A model generated the notes under the pieces. The model did not search any database. It was not told the DNA's origin and saw nothing but the letters and a program-made list of their open reading frames with translations. A stretch of DNA of 64,000 nucleotides, from contig JAFXQM010000007.1 of NCBI GenBank assembly GCA_017527075.1, positions 62,001 through 126,000 of the forward strand. The letters run 5' to 3'. Below are positions 35,263 to 43,210 of the stretch, piece after piece. The position numbers were made by a program, and so were the translations under genes. The stretch comes from Selenomonadaceae bacterium (GTDB lineage: Bacteria; Bacillota; Negativicutes; Selenomonadales; Selenomonadaceae). Each line of letters begins with the position of its first letter. Within the stretch, counting starts at the first letter, position 1.

Positions 35263-35712
35263 ATGCAAAAATTTTTGTTGGGAGTCGGCATCGTGCTGAT
35301 TCTCATAGGAATTTTTGGCGCGAGTTACACGTGGCACCACGACCACCGCGCGGCCGAGACTTTGGACAAATATGCGGCGACGGATTTTCAAGTCGGGCGC
35401 GACGGCGACGGCAACTGGGAAAGCGCGACGCTGAGCTTGTGGGATTATCGTTACGACAAAGCGCAACTCCTGAACAAGGCGATTGTCTTCACGGACGGCG
35501 CGCCGTGGGAAGTCGACGCCGTGACCAAGCAGACGCCTGCAGGTTTGCGCAACGAGAACAAATTATTTTTCCATTTCCCGAAGTCGAGCCTGAAGGATTT
35601 GCTCTTGGCGAAGGAGATTCGCATAAAATTTTTCTACGATAACGGGCAGTCGATTGATTTGCCGCTGAGCAAGAGAGATTTGCTGGCGTGGCAAAGGAAG
35701 TTGCGCTGGTAA
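35263..35712 (+). CDS. Membrane-anchored protein of unknown function
   Basis: 149 aa from ATG 35263 (GCAGGTGGTCGTT upstream; an in-frame GTG 9 bp earlier is part of that site). One N-terminal membrane helix (KFLLGVGIVLILIGIFGASY) is followed by an exposed domain containing HHDHRAAE, DGDGNWESATLSLWDYRYDK and IRIKFFYDNGQSIDLPL. The HHDH cluster just after the helix might bind metal. The family is not recognised. The AGGAGTT repeat starts right after the stop. Confidence 0.7.
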   Translation: MQKFLLGVGIVLILIGIFGASYTWHHDHRAAETLDKYAATDFQVGRDGDGNWESATLSLWDYRYDKAQLLNKAIVFTDGAPWEVDAVTKQTPAGLRNENKLFFHFPKSSLKDLLLAKEIRIKFFYDNGQSIDLPLSKRDLLAWQRKLRW

Positions 35713-36480
35713 ATTCAGTTAGGAGTTAGGAGTTAGGAGTTGAGCTCGGTACTTCGGCAAAAAAAATTCTCCTGCCAAACGGACGGGAGCCGCTGATTCC
35801 TCAGCAAGTGAAATGTATGAGCAATGCCTCCCCATGACGGGGAAAAACTTTTCGCCAAGATTAAATTTTTCGGGCGCGACGAACAAGAGGCCGCCCATGG
35901 ACGGGCGGCCGCCCGCGTTTTTCACGTGATGTGAAAACAGCGGGCACACCGAGCACGGGTAACCTTAACCTTCGAACCACGAACGCTGAGCCGCCCCTGC
36001 GAGGCGCACTTTCTCTTTGCTTCTTTCTCTTTGTGCGCGCAAAGAGAAAGAAGATTTAAAACTCAAAAGAAATTTATCCGCCGAATGAAAGCGACGATGG
36101 GTTCTACGTGTCCACTCTTGAAAAAGAGGGGACACCTCCGCCAAAAGAAAAACGCCCTTTCGCGGGCGCAGGTCAAGCAAAAATCTTTGCGCATTACGAA
36201 TCGCATTGCGCATCGAAAAATCCCCTCCCTGTCACTCGCAAGTCAAACGGTGATTGTTAATCGAGCAGTTCTCCCGACTTCGGCTCTTCGCTCGTCCGCG
36301 CCTTCCCAAGAAAAAATTTTCCCAGTGACATAAATGCAGAGTCGCTCCCCGCTACGGTGACGTGATCGTTTCGGCCTTTGACCGAATTCCCTATTGAGGC
36401 TCGCGCCACTCGATTCAATCGATATGAAATTTTCAACGCGCTTATCTTCTTACAAATCACCGCGCTTGTCAACAAAATTC
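35713..36480. other. Gene-free region with three strong hairpins
   Basis: No convincing gene in 770 bp. It begins with AGTTAGGAGTTAGGAGTT repeats (35717-35740). Strong inverted repeats follow: GGCCGCCC/GGGCGGCC (35889-35910), a perfect 14-bp stem CTTCTTTCTCTTTG/CAAAGAGAAAGAAG with loop TGCGCG (36020-36053), and GTGTCC..CTCTT/AAGAG..GGACAC (36108-36135). A small GCCC/GGGC stem follows. Short frames here lack ribosome sites and look like read-through of repeats. It may hold a structured RNA or a dispersed element. Confidence 0.6.
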
Positions 36481-36510
36481 TTGACAGCGATAAAATTTTT
36501 ATGTTAGACT
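36481..36510 (+). promoter_or_regulatory. Promoter of rplS
   Basis: TTGACA (36481-36486), 18-bp spacer ending in an extended TGT, TAGACT (36505-36510). The 60-nt leader that follows contains AGAGGCGTTCCTCT, a small hairpin that could be an L19 leader element. Confidence 0.7.
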
Positions 36511-36578
36511 GCGTGCGCTTAAGAGGCGTTCCTCTGCGTGCGGGCACGAACGTCGGGCAAAGATGGGAGGACTCAAAA

Positions 36579-36929
36579 TTGAATATCATCGAACTTTTGG
36601 AGAAGGAACAACTGCGCGACAACATTCCGCAATTCGCACCGGGCGACACGGTTCGTGTCCATGCAAAAATCGTCGAGGGCAACCGCGAACGCATTCAGAT
36701 TTTTGAAGGCGTCGTCATCGGTCGCCAAGGCAGCGGCGTCCGCGAGATGTTCACCGTCCGCAGAATTTCTTACGGCGTGGGCGTCGAAAGATTGTTCCCC
36801 GTGCACTCGCCGCGCGTCGAAAAGATTGAAGTCGTTCGCCGCGGTGCAGTTCGTCGCGCCAAGCTCTACTACTTGCGCAAGCTCACGGGCAAGGCAGCGC
36901 GCATTAAGGAAAAGAAACCCAAGAAATAA
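36579..36929 (+). CDS. rplS: 50S ribosomal protein L19
   Basis: 116 aa, the usual length. TTG start at 36579 with GGGAGGACTCAAAA upstream; upstream in-frame codons give sequence unlike L19. Motifs: [72 protein letters not shown], and the basic end [20 protein letters not shown]. It is at the 30S-50S interface. It stands alone here without the usual rimM-trmD neighbours. Confidence 0.97.
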   Translation: MNIIELLEKEQLRDNIPQFAPGDTVRVHAKIVEGNRERIQIFEGVVIGRQGSGVREMFTVRRISYGVGVERLFPVHSPRVEKIEVVRRGAVRRAKLYYLRKLTGKAARIKEKKPKK

Positions 36930-36951
36930 TTTTGACCGAAAAATTTTTTTA

Positions 36952-36976
36952 GGCTCGTCACGGCGAGTCTTTTTTG
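36952..36976 (+). terminator. Terminator of rplS
   Basis: GGCTCG (36952-36957) pairs with CGAGTC (36964-36969, one G-U), followed by a T-run. Confidence 0.85.
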
Positions 36977-37020
36977 TTGCAAAGCTAAAAGGCGCAGGGG
37001 CGTCGGGCGTTCGTGACTCG

Positions 37021-38277
37021 TTACGATAAAAAATTTTTGACGCTCGTCACGGAATTTTTGTCAGCGTGCTCCAGATAATATTTTTCGTCGGCGGGCAAGT
37101 TGTCGTAATCGAAATACCACGGCAGATGATAAACGCGCAAGTCGCCGCTCGTGCGCAAAGAAAGCCGCAAGCTGTAATGGCGAACGTTCGAGTAAAGCGC
37201 AAGCGTCGTGTCCACCTGCACGAAATGAAAATCATCTCCCACGCGCGTGCCGTCGTAAAGATTTGCCTCCGTCCGCTGAATGTAATCTTTTTCCGGAAAA
37301 GTTATGTCCTCATACACGAGCCCGAGCCCGACCTTGCGCACCTCGCGGTTTTCGTCGAGCAATTTCATCAGCCGCTTTACGAAATCTTTCGGGCAACGCT
37401 CAATCGGAACGACGTCGGGGTCAGTGTAAATGTACGGCGTCGAAATTTTAAGCTGTTCCAAAATTCCCGACTGCCACAGAGCTTTGAATCCGAAATTTTT
37501 TTCCAGCCGAATGATTTTTATCCGCGAATCATTTTCGAGCGCGGAATAATATTTAAGCAGCGGCGGATACGTCGAGCGATTGTCGAGCACGAAAATTTTT
37601 CGGTAACCCGCGTCGAGCAGCCAATCGATTAATTTTTTCATGACGCCGAGACGGTCGCGCGCGTTTATGAAAATCGGCACGTCCCGCCAATAAGAAAAAT
37701 TCCACAGACTTTGGACTTCGCGCGAAAAATTTTTCGTCGCGCCGCCTCGGATTGCTCCGAGATTTTTTTTTGCCTCAGGGAAGTCGGACTTGATTGCCAA
37801 AATTTTTTCGTAAAGCTCAGCCGCCGCGTTGAAGTCGCCGAGCTGCGCCAGACAATTCGCCCGATAAAACAAAGTCAGCTCATCGACGTCGCCGAAATTT
37901 ATGGCGCGAATTTTTTCGTAACGCTCAAAACATTTCGCCGCCCAAGAGTAATCGCCCGTCGCGTAAAAAGTTTTGCCGAGCAGATAAAGCAGATAAAAAA
38001 ATGTGTCGAAGTTCGCGGCGTTGTTGCCGGCGAGCGCGAGCATGTAAGACTTCGCCTTGTCGACATCTCCGCCGCGCAAAAGTTTCGTGACGTGATAAAG
38101 CAGCACATAAACGTGGCGAGCGATTCGAAACGCGCTCTGCGGAATTTCATTTGCCCTGCCGGCTTGCGCGAGCGCGTCACAAACTTTGTGAACCTGCGCG
38201 ATTATGTCGCTCATCCTCTCCAAATCATCAGCCGCCTTTGCCGCCTCGAACTCCGCGTAAATTTTTTCAAAGTTCAT
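37021..38277 (-). CDS. TPR-linked family 2 type glycosyltransferase
   Basis: 418 aa. The first 190 residues are helical repeats with a TPR pair near 100-180 (FFYLLYLLGKTFYATGDYSW, LAQLGDFNAAAELYEKILAI). The rest resembles a GT-A fold: VPIFINARDRLGVMKKLIDW, KIFVLDNRSTYPPLLKYY, IIRLEKNFGFKALW, and a DxD-like YIYTDPDVVPIERCP. WYFDYDNLP near the end is typical of small-molecule glycosyltransferases in glycan clusters. No signal peptide; cytoplasmic. The start ATG is preceded by GAGGCGACGAG. The joining of TPR and transferase echoes the GT41 genes, but the catalytic fold differs. Confidence 0.75.
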   Translation of the reverse strand: MNFEKIYAEFEAAKAADDLERMSDIIAQVHKVCDALAQAGRANEIPQSAFRIARHVYVLLYHVTKLLRGGDVDKAKSYMLALAGNNAANFDTFFYLLYLLGKTFYATGDYSWAAKCFERYEKIRAINFGDVDELTLFYRANCLAQLGDFNAAAELYEKILAIKSDFPEAKKNLGAIRGGATKNFSREVQSLWNFSYWRDVPIFINARDRLGVMKKLIDWLLDAGYRKIFVLDNRSTYPPLLKYYSALENDSRIKIIRLEKNFGFKALWQSGILEQLKISTPYIYTDPDVVPIERCPKDFVKRLMKLLDENREVRKVGLGLVYEDITFPEKDYIQRTEANLYDGTRVGDDFHFVQVDTTLALYSNVRHYSLRLSLRTSGDLRVYHLPWYFDYDNLPADEKYYLEHADKNSVTSVKNFLS

Positions 38278-38370
38278 CTCGTCGCCTCCTCGGAAAATAT
38301 TTTACACGCCCGCCGCATAAAAAAAAAGCCCGCCAACTTTTCGAATCGCCCGCGAAAATTTTTCAAACCC

Positions 38371-38434
38371 AATTCCTAATTCCCAATTCCTCATTCCTAA
38401 TTAAAAAAACCCCGCGCACTCGGCGAGGCTGTGA
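38371..38434. repeat. Family 1 repeat copy plus merR terminator
   Basis: AATTCCTAATTCCC-type units at 38371-38402. Next to them on minus, CCTCGC and GCGGGG pair (38408-38430), followed by seven Ts, forming the terminator of the MerR gene. The gap 38278-38437 holds nothing else. Confidence 0.7.
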
Positions 38435-38437
38435 AGT

Positions 38438-38797
38438 TTAATTTTTTTTTGCAAAAAGTTTTTCGTAGTTTTCAATTTTATAATCGAGCCGTTCAATCGT
38501 CGCGCGCAAATGTTCTTCCTGCTTCTGAAGTCGCGCGCGCTGTTCGATTAAAATATTTTTCCGCCGCTCAATGCCCGTGCCCGCCTGCAGGAGTGAAACG
38601 TACTCAATCAACGCTTCGATTTGCACGCCCGCGTTCCTCATGCACTTGACGAACGATACCCAGCGGCATGCCTCGTCGTCGTAATCGCGAATCCCGTTTT
38701 TCTTGCGCGGCACCGGCGGTATCAGCCCGATTCGCTCATAATATCTCAGAGTGTCCGCCGTTATCTCATACTCCTTGCTGACTTCGCCAATCGTCAT
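38438..38797 (-). CDS. MerR-family transcriptional regulator
   Basis: 119 aa from ATG 38797 (CGGAGTGATGTTT upstream; another ATG three codons before is too close to that site). The N-terminal winged helix-turn-helix is clear: TIGEVSKEYEITADTLRYYE, RIGLIPPVPRKKNGIRDYDD. The C-terminus is a coiled dimerisation helix (EQRARLQKQEEHLRATIERL). The effector region has one Cys (FVKCMRNAG), so it is closest to AdhR/NmlR-type members that sense aldehydes or thiol stress (inference). Its own promoter has the 19-bp spacer typical of MerR-controlled genes, which suggests autoregulation. Confidence 0.9.
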   Translation of the reverse strand: MTIGEVSKEYEITADTLRYYERIGLIPPVPRKKNGIRDYDDEACRWVSFVKCMRNAGVQIEALIEYVSLLQAGTGIERRKNILIEQRARLQKQEEHLRATIERLDYKIENYEKLFAKKN

Positions 38798-38830
38798 AAA
38801 CATCACTCCGAAAAAATTTTTTCCTTTGAA

Positions 38831-38861
38831 AGTTTATCAGCTGAAGCCCGCTTTAAGTCAA
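38831..38861 (-). promoter_or_regulatory. MerR-type promoter with 19-bp spacer
   Basis: On minus, TTGACT (38856-38861), 19-bp spacer, TAAACT (38831-38836). Within the spacer CTTTAAG.. and GCTTCAGC form an imperfect dyad where MerR proteins bind. Confidence 0.6.
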
Positions 38862-38935
38862 GCATTTTTAATCGCCGACAAATTTTCCTCAGCCGCTCAG
38901 ATTTTTTCGCGAGCAGAAAATTTTTTACGACCTGC

Positions 38936-39937
38936 TCAAACTTTTATCGCCGACAAATCCGCAATGCAGCCCGCCCAACTCAGTCCGACGCCGAAGCCCG
39001 CGAGCATGACACGCTTTAAATTTTCCGCGCCGAAATTTTTTACGACTTGCTCAATCGCCAGCGGCACGCTGCCCGAAACCAAATTGCCCGTCTCACTGAT
39101 GTCGTTGTGGAAGGGCACGTCGAGCAAGCCGGCTTTGTCGCGCAGGTAAGTCATCATGAATTTGTTCGCCTGATGAAAAATGCAGTAGTCCAAATCGGCG
39201 CGCGTGAGCTTGGCGGCGTCCAAAACTTTTTCGACGAGCGGCGGCACCTCGCGCAGCGTGAAGTAAGTTATCGCCATGCCGTCCATAAAAATTTCCCAAT
39301 TCGAGCGGTAATTTCCGTTCTCGTCCGTGGAAAAAATTTCGGGATTGTCGCGGGGCATGTGGCGACTGCCGCCGACGGGAATGATGAGTTTGTCGAAGCG
39401 CGAGCCGTCCGAGCCGAACACGAACGCCCGAAGACTTTTCTGCGCGCCGCCGTCAAGCCAAGTGGCAGTGGCTCCGTCGCCGAACAGAGGCCGCGTCGAT
39501 TTGTCCGCGCGATTGATGTACTTCGTGTAAACGCTTGACGTGATGAACAAAATTTTTTTCGCGAGCCCCGTCTCGATTAAACCCTTGGCAACCGCCAGCC
39601 CGTAAATGTAACCCGAACAGCCCAGCGCAATGTCCATGGAGCCGACGGATTTTTTTAAGCCGAGCCGGTGCTGAAGATGCGCCGCCGTGTGCGGGCCGAG
39701 ATGGTCGGGGTGTTGCGTGCACAGCAGAATGAAATCAATTTCGTGGCGGTCAAGTTCGTGTTCGGCAAAAAGTTTTTCGGCGGCGTGGAATGCCAAATCG
39801 CCTGCGGCCTCGTCCTTGGCGCAAATGTGTCGGCACTTCACGCCGATTTTTTTTATGAAGCGCGAGTCGACGAGTTCAGAGTTGTATTCAATCGTGGCGG
39901 GCAGGTAAGTTGAAATCGCCCGTATCCTTGCAAACAT
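38936..39937 (-). CDS. 3-oxoacyl-ACP synthase III (FabH)-like protein
   Basis: 333 aa thiolase-fold condensing enzyme. Catalytic triad visible: Cys in DIALGCSGYIYGLAVAKGL, His in DYCIFHQANKFM, Asn in NDISETGNLVSGSVPLA. The glycine-rich end VMLAGFGVGLSWAGCIADL is also typical. It is adjacent to a DegT-family aminotransferase rather than to fab genes, so it may make an acyl part of a surface sugar or a secondary product, like the FabH homologues in glycan clusters. The start overlaps nothing and lies 4 bp after the DegT gene stop. Confidence 0.85.
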   Translation of the reverse strand: MFARIRAISTYLPATIEYNSELVDSRFIKKIGVKCRHICAKDEAAGDLAFHAAEKLFAEHELDRHEIDFILLCTQHPDHLGPHTAAHLQHRLGLKKSVGSMDIALGCSGYIYGLAVAKGLIETGLAKKILFITSSVYTKYINRADKSTRPLFGDGATATWLDGGAQKSLRAFVFGSDGSRFDKLIIPVGGSRHMPRDNPEIFSTDENGNYRSNWEIFMDGMAITYFTLREVPPLVEKVLDAAKLTRADLDYCIFHQANKFMMTYLRDKAGLLDVPFHNDISETGNLVSGSVPLAIEQVVKNFGAENLKRVMLAGFGVGLSWAGCIADLSAIKV

Positions 39938-39941
39938 TTTT

Positions 39942-41072
39942 TTATCTCCCGAAACTTTTTAGAATGGCACAAATTTTTCTGACGTCATCTTCGGTCAGCG
40001 CGCCGTACATGGGCAGGCTCAAAACCTGTTGCCCGACGACGTTGGCGACGGGAAGATTGTCGGGGCTCGCCGAGTTCAGCTGACGATAACACGTGTACTC
40101 GCTGCACAGCGGATGAAAATATTTGCGCGTGTAAACGTTGAAATTTTTGAACGCGCCGTAAACGAAGTCCCGCGACCGCCCGAAAATTTTTTCGTCGACG
40201 CGCACGACGTAATACTGATAATTCAGCTTGACGTTCGCCGCGCACTTGGGCATGAGCTTCAAGCCCTCGACCTCGGCGAGTTCCTCGTTGTAAATCTCGT
40301 GCAAGCGAATTCTCTTCTGCCGCTCGCCTTCCACGTACTTGAGCATGATTCGCCCGATTGCCGCGCGCACCTCGTCGAGTTTGCCGTTTATGCCGGGCAT
40401 GACGACTTCTTCCTCGTTCTTTATCCCAAAATTTTTCAGCAGGTCAATCCGTTGCTTAACGTGCTCGTCCTTCATGACAAGCGCGCCGCCTTCGACCGTG
40501 TGATAAAGTTTCGTCGCGTGAAAACTCAGCATGGAAATGTCTCCGAAGTTCCCGATGCCTCGCCCGTCAATTTCTTCGCCGAATGCGTGCGCCGCGTCGT
40601 AAATTATTTTCAAGCCGTAACGGTCAGCGACCTCCTGAATTTTTTCCACGGCGCAGGGCGTGCCGAACACGTGCACCGCCAAGATTGCCGTCGTCTGCGG
40701 CGTTATCATCTGCTCAATCTTCTCCGCGTCGATGTTCATTGTCTCTTCGTCGACGTCACAAAAAATCGGCGTGATGTTATTCCAGCTCAGCACGTGAGGC
40801 GTCGCCGCGAACGTGAAAGGCGTCGTGATTACTCCGCCGCTCAGCCGCAAACTTTGGCACGCGACCATCAGCGCGATCGTTCCGTTGTTGAACAGCGACA
40901 GGTACGGCACCTTCAAAAAATCTTTCAGCTCGCGCTCAAGCATCATGTGCTGCGGTCCGTTGTTGGTCAGCCACTTTGAATCCCAAATGTCTTGCAACTT
41001 TTCCGTGACTTCCTCAATCGTCGGAAAGACCGGACGCGTCACGGGAATTAATTTTTCAAACGGTTCAAGCAA
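39942..41072 (-). CDS. DegT/DnrJ/EryC1/StrS sugar aminotransferase
   Basis: 376 aa PLP enzyme that usually aminates keto-sugars bound to nucleotides. Motifs: WLTNNGPQHMMLERELKDFL, LFNNGTIALMVACQSL, TPFTFAATPHVLSWN, IYDAAHAFGEEIDGRGIGNF, and the PLP lysine in SMLSFHATKLYHTVEGGALV. The N-terminus LIPVTRPVFPTIEEV is typical of the family. The start is a TTG at 41070-41072 with GAGAGGAGG upstream. Together with the FabH-like gene 4 bp downstream it forms a pair that could make an N-acylated sugar (inference). Confidence 0.9.
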   Translation of the reverse strand: MLEPFEKLIPVTRPVFPTIEEVTEKLQDIWDSKWLTNNGPQHMMLERELKDFLKVPYLSLFNNGTIALMVACQSLRLSGGVITTPFTFAATPHVLSWNNITPIFCDVDEETMNIDAEKIEQMITPQTTAILAVHVFGTPCAVEKIQEVADRYGLKIIYDAAHAFGEEIDGRGIGNFGDISMLSFHATKLYHTVEGGALVMKDEHVKQRIDLLKNFGIKNEEEVVMPGINGKLDEVRAAIGRIMLKYVEGERQKRIRLHEIYNEELAEVEGLKLMPKCAANVKLNYQYYVVRVDEKIFGRSRDFVYGAFKNFNVYTRKYFHPLCSEYTCYRQLNSASPDNLPVANVVGQQVLSLPMYGALTEDDVRKICAILKSFGR

Positions 41073-41097
41073 AAGTCAAACCTCCTCTCAAACATTT

Positions 41098-42468
41098 TCA
41101 AAGTTTTATCTTGACGACGGTCGCGGTGTTCGGGCGGCACTCGAAGTCGCGCTCGGCGGGCATGGAAATTTTTATGATGAACTTGTCGTTGGGCTTCTGC
41201 TGCTCCTCGAACTTGTCGGGAATCTTCGGCGGCTGCGGCTGAGGAGTTTCCGTCGGCGGAGTTTTCTTTTGTTTGACGGACTCGATTATGTTTTTGATTT
41301 TAAGATTGGTCTCGGCGTCGTTCGCGCTGACGGTCTCGACGGCGGCCTGCACAGCTTGAGGCTGCTCCGTCGACGAAGAATTTTCCGCAGGCTGAGGATT
41401 TTCTGTCGGCTGAGAATTTTCCGTGGGTTGCGCGGGATTTTCTCCAATCAAAGCGGCGGGCGCGTTCGCACTCGTCGGGATGTCGGGCAACTCGACGGGC
41501 TCTTGATTTTCTTCGGGCACCGCGTTGACGTTCGGCTTAATCTTCTCGATGACCGTGCCGAAAAATTCTTTTCCGTCAATCGTGTAACTCGCGAGTTTGC
41601 CGAGAGGAATTTTGTCGAATACCTCTTCGGTGACCTCCACCTCAATCCAAAGCTCGCGGCTGTCTCCGATTCTCGAAACACTGTCGCCCGCCGCCAAATC
41701 CTGGTCGACTTCGACACCGTAATAAATCGTGCCGCTCACGGGCGCAATGACATCAGTTTCGCGCGCCTCCTGCTTTGCCACGTTCAAAGACAACTCCGCC
41801 TGACGAATCGCTTGCTCGGCTCCCGCCAAGACCTCGGCGGGCGTCTCCCTGAACTCGTCGACGTATTCGGTGTAATACTCGACAATCGGCGCGGGCGCGG
41901 CTGAGTACTCGTAACTCGACGACGAAGAATTTGCCAGCGCGTTTTCGTAGGCTCGGCGGGCGGCGTCGCGTTGAACTGCGCTGACCGCTCCCATCTCGAA
42001 AAGTTCTGCCATGCGATTGGCGCGCTCCTCCAGCTTCGCCAAATTTCCTGACGACGATTGAGTAACCGTGGGCGGCGGCGCGGGCGGATAAGTCACTCGC
42101 TCGCGCTGAACGGGAACTTTGACCCACTGACCCTGCGCCAGCTGCGCGTAATTGTCTTTGGCGAGTTGCACCGTATTTTCCAGCTGCTTAATCTCTTCCT
42201 CGGTTATCGCGACCTCCAGCCGCGCAATCACGTCGCCCGCCTTGACCTCGGCTCCGTCCTCGAACGAAAGCTCTTTAACTTTTCCGTTTGCCAAAATCCT
42301 GACGGAAACCATCGTGCCGACGACTTTTGCGTAGCTGAGCTGAAGGGTCTCGTCCTTGTGCCAGTATTTGTATTCGGCGTAACCGATGACCGCCGCCAAG
42401 GCAATCACGCCGGCCAAGCCGAAGCTGATAAATTTTTTAACCTTCGCGGTTATGTCCGTGCTTTGCAT
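41098..42468 (-). CDS. HlyD-like periplasmic adaptor (membrane fusion) protein
   Basis: 456 aa from ATG 42468 (TTTTGGAGCAAGTGAA upstream; longer frames run into the tandem repeat). One membrane helix (FISFGLAGVIALAAVIGYAE), then the first lipoyl half-motif VRILANGKVKELSFEDGAEV KAGDV, a coiled hairpin (QLENTVQLAKDNYAQLAQGQ to AEQAIRQAELSLNVAKQEA), the second half DVIAPVSGTIYYGVEVDQDL, and a beta-barrel. A Pro/Glu/Thr-rich linker (PTENSQPTENPQPAENSSS) is followed by a C-terminal strand domain. It probably bridges an inner-membrane exporter to an outer-membrane channel; neither is adjacent. The RTX proteins at 56-64 kb are possible cargo, but this is inference. Confidence 0.82.
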   Translation of the reverse strand: MQSTDITAKVKKFISFGLAGVIALAAVIGYAEYKYWHKDETLQLSYAKVVGTMVSVRILANGKVKELSFEDGAEVKAGDVIARLEVAITEEEIKQLENTVQLAKDNYAQLAQGQWVKVPVQRERVTYPPAPPPTVTQSSSGNLAKLEERANRMAELFEMGAVSAVQRDAARRAYENALANSSSSSYEYSAAPAPIVEYYTEYVDEFRETPAEVLAGAEQAIRQAELSLNVAKQEARETDVIAPVSGTIYYGVEVDQDLAAGDSVSRIGDSRELWIEVEVTEEVFDKIPLGKLASYTIDGKEFFGTVIEKIKPNVNAVPEENQEPVELPDIPTSANAPAALIGENPAQPTENSQPTENPQPAENSSSTEQPQAVQAAVETVSANDAETNLKIKNIIESVKQKKTPPTETPQPQPPKIPDKFEEQQKPNDKFIIKISMPAERDFECRPNTATVVKIKL

Positions 42469-42539
42469 TTCACTTGCTCCAAAAAATTTTTCCGCCATTT
42501 TACAACGGGCGCAAAAAAATTTCCACACCGAATCACGGG

Positions 42540-42885
42540 CGAAAAATTTTCTTCGCGGCTTTTGCTCCACTTCACGGCGGAAAAAATTTTTCACGCGGCT
42601 TTTGCTCCACTTCACGGCGGAAAAAATTTTTCACGCGGCTTTTGCTCCACTTCACGGACGAAAAATTTTCTGCGCGGCTTTTGCTCGACCTCACGATCGA
42701 AAAAATTTCTGCGCGGCTTTTGCTCCACTTCACGGGCGAAAAAATTTTCACGCGGCTTTTGCTCGACCTCACGATCGAAAAAATTTCTGCGCGGCTTTTG
42801 CTCGACCTCACGATCGAAAAAATTTCTGCGCGGCTTTTGCTCCACTTCACGGGTGGAACTAATTTCTGCGCGGCTGAGAAAAAAT
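42540..42885. repeat. 39-40-bp tandem repeat array between the adaptor gene and feoA
   Basis: About nine units beginning GCGGCTTTTGCT at 42555, 42595, 42635, 42674, 42713, 42752, 42791, 42830 and 42870 (last one partial). Two unit types alternate: CCACTTCACGGGCG and CGACCTCACGATCG variants, separated by A-run/T-run tracts. There are no spacers of unrelated sequence. Reading frames through it have no ribosome site. Confidence 0.92.
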
Positions 42886-42913
42886 TTTCGGCGAAAAAAT
42901 TTTTCAAACGGTG

Positions 42914-42942
42914 TTGATAATTATTCACGGGCGTGATACATT
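42914..42942 (+). promoter_or_regulatory. Promoter of feoAB, possible iron operator
   Basis: TTGATA (42914-42919), 17-bp spacer, TACATT (42937-42942). TGATAATTATTCA overlaps the -35 and resembles half of a Fur box; the match is partial. Confidence 0.55.
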
Positions 42943-42970
42943 ACGCGCGAAGAAAAAATTTTCGGGAGGG

Positions 42971-43201
42971 ATGAAGTTGACACTCAAGGATACAAAGCCC
43001 GGCATGGTCGTGAGGATTGATTCGGTCGGAGAATCGGAACTCAAGCAGCGGCTCATGACCATGGGCTTAATCCCCGGCACGCGCGTCGAAGTTTTGAACT
43101 CGGCACCGCTCGGTGACCCGATTGCCATTCGCCTGCGCTCTTACAACTTGGCAATGAGGAGAGACGACGCCGCACAAATCGAAGTTACTCAAGTCCAATG
43201 A
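42971..43201 (+). CDS. feoA: Ferrous iron transport protein A
   Basis: 76 aa SH3-like protein. Motifs: TLKDTKPGMVVRIDSVGESE, LKQRLMTMGLIPGTRVEV, GDPIAIRLRSYNLAMRRDDA. The ATG at 42971 sits directly after GGGAGGG; a TTG two codons later (42977) has better spacing and may be the true start. It is 9 bp before feoB. FeoA supports FeoB-driven Fe2+ uptake. Confidence 0.95.
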   Translation: MKLTLKDTKPGMVVRIDSVGESELKQRLMTMGLIPGTRVEVLNSAPLGDPIAIRLRSYNLAMRRDDAAQIEVTQVQ

Positions 43202-43210
43202 GGTGATAAA

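Noticed and set aside
35719-35949. 76-codon minus frame
   Set aside because: It ends in translated AGGAGTT repeats, has no ribosome site and overlaps the GGCCGCCC hairpin.
35955-36000. tRNA or tmRNA because of a TTCGAA T-loop-like word
   Set aside because: No acceptor or anticodon stem can be formed around it and the TTCGAA word stands alone.
36031-36333. 100-codon plus frame downstream of the 14-bp stem
   Set aside because: It runs across hairpins, lacks a ribosome site and has a composition like read-through of a repeat element.
42540-42885. CRISPR array
   Set aside because: Units are contiguous and nearly identical throughout; there are no unique spacers and no cas genes.
42386-42917. 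Open frames through the 39-40-bp repeat array coding Phe/Lys/Arg-rich repeats
   Set aside because: No ribosome site, all three frames are similarly open because of the unit length, and 40-bp units break the frame.
42914-42930. Fur box at feoA
   Set aside because: Only one half matches the 7-1-7 pattern well, so it is noted as possible in the promoter entry and not called as a site.
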